Below, in pieces: positions 59,568 to 64,000 of a stretch of DNA of 64,000 bases. Position numbers and translations under genes: made by a program. The notes under the pieces are model-generated. The model made no database searches and was not told the DNA's origin. It saw only the letters and a program-made list of their open reading frames with translations. The stretch's first letter is position 1. Every line of letters starts with the position of its first letter. Origin of the DNA: Coptis chinensis (Eukaryota; Streptophyta; Magnoliopsida; Ranunculales; Ranunculaceae); the NCBI GenBank assembly GCA_015680905.1, contig CM027383.1, positions 95,740,001-95,804,000 of the forward strand, in the 5' to 3' direction.

Positions 59568-60583
59568 ATGTAGATGTGTGGATTTCTACCTACGACCTGA
59601 TGTTGAGGTTGATGGGGAATGATTGCACTCTTTCTTGGGATAAGAGTTGCCTACGTATCAAGTTTCTTGAGTGAACTTGAATCAAGTCTTACGTAGTTCA
59701 TCTCTCTCTATTTAAAGGTGTTTGATCTGACTTTCCTTATTTGCTTTAGGCTGTCGTCAAGAGTAGATCCATATTTTGTGCTCTCTTGATGATTTGTCAT
59801 TACTTCTGATGTTACAAAGTAAATGTCTCTTTCATTAGTGCGTTGACTGAGTTTCATGATCACGGTAGATCATTTGTTTCCATATATGGTTGTATTTGAT
59901 ATTTGGGACGACACGAGTTTGGTCAGAAGTTACGCCCCTAGTGAAGAGTACCGACCTAGGAATATCTGAATCTGTAAAGATCACGACATGGTGTGTAGAG
60001 ACCGTGTCTTTGTATTGATTGGTTTGAGAACATAGGGTACTTACAAATACCTTGCCTCGTGACTATACCACCGTCGTTTTAGAATTTAGAACATGATCAC
60101 AAATGCAGAATGCTAGCGAAGCAACTCATTTAAAACAGTAAGCGAACAAGTGTAAAGAATCCCAACCCATATCAGCCGGGCAAGTCACAAGTGTGTGCTA
60201 CTGGTGCTTTATATATGGAGTATTGCAGTGTGTTCACCCGACTCAATTAATCAGCTAAAAGAAAGACCCGACTAAAATTAATTTGTATGCATCACTCTAC
60301 GTACACCACTTAAATGTTAGTATATCTTTTCATAATTTCATCACGAATAGATCTAAACTGTATTTTTTATAGTTGTTAACTGGTGAGAGTAGAAATAAAC
60401 TTCATAACTTAATGTCTGACATCACTTACACACTTCGTGTTGATACTTTTTCTATAAGCAATTGGTGATATTTCTCCCTTATGGCCTTATGTATGGGGAG
60501 TACGTACTCCATCTTATCGTCCAAACTCACCAAATTAGGGGAAAATGAGTAAGAGGATTAAAGTCATGTCTCGGTTCTGTACA
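59568..60583 (-). repeat. 5' terminal repeat (LTR) of the Tat element
   Basis: The left part (59568-59735) matches the low-coordinate copy at 20256-20440. The right limit is inferred. The sequence GGTTCTGTACA at 60573-60583 would give the required terminal CA, and the next five bases, AATAA, match those left of the other copy. The true end could be elsewhere, because the matching U3 is absent at the other end. Confidence 0.55.
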
Positions 60584-60588
60584 AATAA

Positions 60589-60890
60589 CATAACCAAAAT
60601 AATCTTCACATTTTTTCGATTTGGGCTGTCTATATGTCATATGCCGGTGTTCAGTGTTATAAAAATATTCTTGAAGTGTGGTTGGTTGGATTTGGCAATA
60701 ATTTAATCAACATTGTTTCCATTTTCAGTTTTAGCCATATTTTGAACTTGAACTTCTGTGAAGAATAAGCAATTAAGTCGATCGACCTTTTTCGCATCAG
60801 ATCCTTAACTTACAACTTACAATGATCATTCTAGTGTAAATGCATAACAAAAGATAAGTTCGAATAACACTGAAAAATAAACTTAATTGA
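60589..60890. other. Short intergenic stretch, nothing seen
   Basis: AT-rich, with no gene or repeat recognised. Confidence 0.5.
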
Positions 60891-60898
60891 AGTCTATC

Positions 60899-62412
60899 CA
60901 GGGCCGATTATGAGGTTTGGTCGCCCTAAAGCAAAACCTCCGGTCTTTTTTCTTAGTTTTCTTAGGGAAAAAAATGGCCTTACCATAATTTTGTTTATTT
61001 TGTTTCACTAAAGGACTTTCATCGGGCTTAATGGCTTATGAATCAAATGGGTCAAACCAGACTTTAAAATAATAATAATAATATGGACATGGGTAGTGAG
61101 TATGTAGCCCATTGGGGCCCTAAATATTAGCAATAAGTGGGCGGTTGTGGGTGTGGTGGAGCTAGGGTTAAAAAAAAATTCGGGGAAGATGGGTTGGTCG
61201 GGCGGGAGCATGGGATATAGGGGTTTCGAGGCACATGACTCGTACGTGCCTTTTTCAGTTGTTTAAAATTTGGGCCCAAGTCCAAATGAAATCAGATAAT
61301 TCCGATCATGTCCTTAGTGCATCGACAACTTCAAATGCATATCCGCGCTTAATTCGCTACCCTTTAGATTCTGACCCGTGAGGTACCAAAACAATCAGCA
61401 TCGAAAAATGCTACGCAAAGATATATGGTACACTCACATCCAATGGTGGATAAAAAACAAGTAGAGAAAAGAAACAAAAAGAACTTAAGGGAAATATATA
61501 CAAACGAAAGAACGGAAAATTTTAATTAATTTTTTTTTTGTATTATAGATATTTTTAACCTGAATTTTTTAGAAAAAAGTGGGTCGTTTTAAGTCAGATC
61601 CCCAAGACATTTTAAAGACTAAAATTAATCCCAACCCGAGGGTTGAATAACTTGATGAAATTGAGCGCGGTGCGCTGGAGGAAGACACATATAGAGTTTA
61701 AAAACATAATTATCACTATGAGGTTGAAGACCAAGGCAGGTTAGTGTTTGACAGTTCAAGCACCAGCTTTTTCTCATAGCGTGTCTCTTACGTGCATATG
61801 AACTCTTACCCATACGGAGAATGGCTTTTGGTATATGGGTTCATATTTTTCACTTTGACTCTCTAAGAAGCGCTTGTACACGATCATTGAAACTAATCCA
61901 CCTAGTCTTGCTAGGTGGAGGGGTTTTGTTATGAACATAAGACATTTTTTGGAAATTGATAATTTTTTTAAAAGAGTTTGAATTGACAAAGAGAAAGTTT
62001 TGAAGATTTAAAAAAAAAATGGGAATTTTTTTGAAAATTTGTACAAGTTTTAGTCTTTTAACGTCAGATTCTCAAGACAAATATAGAGAGGTGGAGACAA
62101 AAGATAGAATTAAACAGATAGTAATATCAATTTAGGTTACACTATTTGTTTAATTCGCGTTTGAGATTTTTTTTTCCCCCAAGCAAAAGATATCTCTAAC
62201 CATATAGAAGTACGGTGTTGACAAGAAAATAAAATTATATGTTGATCCGGTATCATTTTGGTTACTCCGGGGCGAATAATTTTTCTCAAGTTTTGAAAAC
62301 TATGTAGAGATGTTATAAGATACTTGTACAAAAGCTATGATTTCTAAAACTAAGTTATAAGTGGGGAGCCTAGGCGGTGGCCTATGTTGCCTACCCCTCA
62401 GAGTCGACCCTG
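60899..62412. mobile_element. hAT-like non-autonomous element, 1.5 kb
   Basis: The left end CAGGGCCGATTATGAGG and the complement of the right end, CAGGGTCGACTCTGAGG, agree at 14 of 17 positions. An 8-bp duplication flanks it with one difference (AGTCTATC at 60891-60898, AGTCTAGC at 62413-62420). The 8-bp duplication and CAGGG termini fit hAT. The interior has no transposase frame. Confidence 0.82.
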
Positions 62413-62420
62413 AGTCTAGC

Positions 62421-62587
62421 TATCCCATAATCAGAAGAAATTCCCTCATAATTTATAATTAATTGAACGATAAGGATTGTAGCTTTCTTCAAAAAAAAAA
62501 AAAAAAAAAAAAAATGTAGCACATTTGATCTCTAAATCTTTTGTATGATATTTTTTTTAATATCAATAAAATTTATTTTTGGAAAAA
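62421..62587. other. AT-rich stretch with poly(A) tract
   Basis: CTTTCTTC is followed by about 26 A (62489-62514), looking like the tail of a plus-strand LINE copy. No coding part or target duplication was found. Confidence 0.45.
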
Positions 62588-63065
62588 TAAATAAATCAAT
62601 AGAATGAAATGAAAGTCAAAAAGAGAATTGAGGAATCAAAAGTGAAATAAAAGCTAATATTTTGTAGATATGATCTCCTAACTATGGATAGATTTTCCAC
62701 AAAAATTCGCGGCATTTGGAAATCTCTAACCTAATTAAAAATTGTTGACAACTTTAAATTTTTAAATAAATCAATGGAATGAAATGAAAGTCAAAAAGAG
62801 AATTGAGAAATCAAAAGTGAGTTAAAAGCTAATATTTTGTGGATATGATCTCCTAACTATGGATAGATTTTCCACAAAAATTCGTGTCATTTGGAAATCT
62901 CTAACCTAATTAAAAATTGTTGACAACTTTACATTTTTTTTAACGACCCCAATTTTTCGATTTTGCAATCATCTTTTGATATTGTTAAACATCATCAAAT
63001 GAGCTGAAATTTTGTGGAGGTGATCTTCAAGGTTTGTTGGACATATCCACAAAATATTAGGTTCT
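62588..63065. repeat. Tandem repeat of about 176 bp, two close copies and one diverged
   Basis: Copies begin at 62588 and 62764 (AAATAAATCAATRGAATG). They share GGATAGATTTTCCACAAAAA and CCTAATTAAAAATTGTTGAC and are about 95% alike by eye. A third, poorly matching copy is suggested at 62995-63060 by AGCTGAAATTTTGTGGAGG and TCCACAAAATAT. Confidence 0.85.
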
Positions 63066-63139
63066 AATTCATCTTGTGGGTGAAATTGTGGGCCATGGTA
63101 TAAACCATGGTATATTGATCCCTCTCCTATATATATATA

Positions 63140-64000
63140 CTAGATTTTGGACCCGGGCATACGCCCGGGATCTATTAAATATTTTGTGTGCTGAAAAGGC
63201 TTTATAAAATGTCTCACACAAATTTTCGAATCAGAATATATTTTTATTGAAAATAAATCGAAATATGTTAATGAGCAGCGATTATGGTGCATAAGTACTT
63301 AGAAATTAAGAGATCAAATTGAGATAGCATCTTCACTTTATGGTTTAGGATATTAATCCATAATTTTCAAATAAAATTATCTTAAACTCGATCTAGCTTG
63401 TATAATAGTGTTTTTAGATTTATGGTGATTTAGCAAAGAAATTTTGAATCAAAATATATTTTTATTGAAAATAAACCAAATATGTTAATGAGCGTGATTA
63501 TGGTGCATAAGTACTTGGAAACTAAGGGATCAAATTGAGATAGCCGAAAGAAATGACATTATGGTGTATAAGTACTTGGAAACTAAGGGATCAAATTGAG
63601 ATAGCCTCTTCACTTTGTGGTTTAGGATATTAATCCGTAATTTTCAAATAGAATTATCTTAAACTCGATCTAGCTTGTATAATAGTTTTATTAGATTTAT
63701 GGTGATTTAATGGTAAATCATCACCGCTCAGCTTACGTACTAATGTGTACAAATCACTAAAATAGATTGATTGTTTCCATATCCTCAAAGAATACACCAC
63801 TCTCACTTGAAAAGATTTATCACATGAACGTGTCCTACGAACGGGTGCCGTTATATTAAATTATTCTAAAAAATATTAGCAACTATGCATAGCTATGAGA
63901 TATGAAAATTATATTAATTACTCAATTAAATTTCTTGCACCATTCTCTATAAAAAGGAAGCATCAAACTTTGATAAAACTCATCGACTTCTTTTCATTGT
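63140..64000 (-). mobile_element. Helitron, 3' end on minus strand, partial
   Basis: On the minus strand the element ends with a GC-rich hairpin (CCCGGGC-GTAT-GCCCGGG, plus coordinates 63152-63169), then TCCAAAAT and the terminal CTAG, followed by T in the flank. This is the standard Helitron 3' structure. The 5' end is not seen and probably lies beyond the window. No RepHel wording is present, so this is likely a non-autonomous member. Confidence 0.75.
63224..63720. repeat. Duplicated block of about 220 bp within the Helitron
   Basis: GAATCAGAATATATTTTTATTG (first 20 bases shared) to GATTTATGGTGATTTA at 63224-63432 recurs at 63447-63709. The second copy has an inner duplication of GTACTTGGAAACTAAGGGAT (63510-63529 and 63572-63591). 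Confidence 0.85.

Noticed and set aside
59900..60050. TTACA at about 60043 as the right end of the Tat repeat
   Set aside because: The following bases (AATAC) match the left flank less well than the AATAA after 60583, although the AT-rich 5-mer keeps the choice uncertain.

Overview
The window is plant nuclear DNA, most likely from a eudicot. It is AT-rich, has spliced genes with long introns, and is filled with plant transposable-element families. I saw no rRNA, tRNA or CRISPR feature. Two host genes look intact. One (3071-9296, +) encodes a 307-residue single-pass membrane protein of the plant DUF7356 type, in four exons with a 4.4 kb intron that carries a LINE fragment. The other (16627-13244, -) encodes a 972-residue leucine-rich-repeat receptor kinase that closely resembles the PXC2 (At5g01890) group. 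Its kinase domain lacks the catalytic Asp of the HRD motif.

Left of the genes, 1-2682 holds most of a gag-only Copia-type element (TR-GAG) on the minus strand. Between the genes and around them are small elements and simple repeats, including a 430 bp hAT MITE with an 8 bp target duplication (18610-19039).

The region 20256-60583 is best read as one very large nest. The oldest layer is a decayed Ty3/gypsy element of Tat type on the minus strand. Its parts in order are a 5' terminal repeat near 59568-60583, a primer binding site, gag, protease, reverse transcriptase, RNase H and integrase, then an extra spliced antisense ORF on the plus strand, then a shortened 3' repeat at 20256. Five younger insertions interrupt it, and each is delimited by a target duplication: (a) a 7.9 kb CACTA element, TSD TAG, 20565-28513; (b) an 8.2 kb LTR-like block, TSD AACGCA, 29267-37424, which itself contains (c) a 3.4 kb solo-LTR-like block, TSD ATGGA, 32337-35732; (d) an 8.5 kb Athila-like element with 1.1 kb LTRs but only gag and protease, TSD TCCGC, 43352-51867, which splits the reverse transcriptase; (e) a 5.2 kb element with a third, inverted LTR, TSD GAGGG, 53698-58874, which splits gag. 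Removing the insertions leaves about 10.5 kb, a normal length for such an element, and the broken reading frames meet at the insertion points.

The most interesting content is inside the CACTA element. It carries exon-intron fragments of two unrelated host genes, a MYND zinc-finger protein (22739-23238) and methionine aminopeptidase 2 (25810-26440), so it is a Pack-CACTA-like gene-capturing element. Other points of interest are the intron-bearing, tandemly duplicated antisense ORF; an over-frequent word CGACCTG confined to the Tat element; and the palindromic LTR element.

Right of the nest are a 1.5 kb hAT-like element (60899-62412), a tandem repeat block, and the 3' terminus of a Helitron lying on the minus strand (from 63140 to the window edge). 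All calls come from reading the sequence. Family names rest on motif recognition, not on searches.
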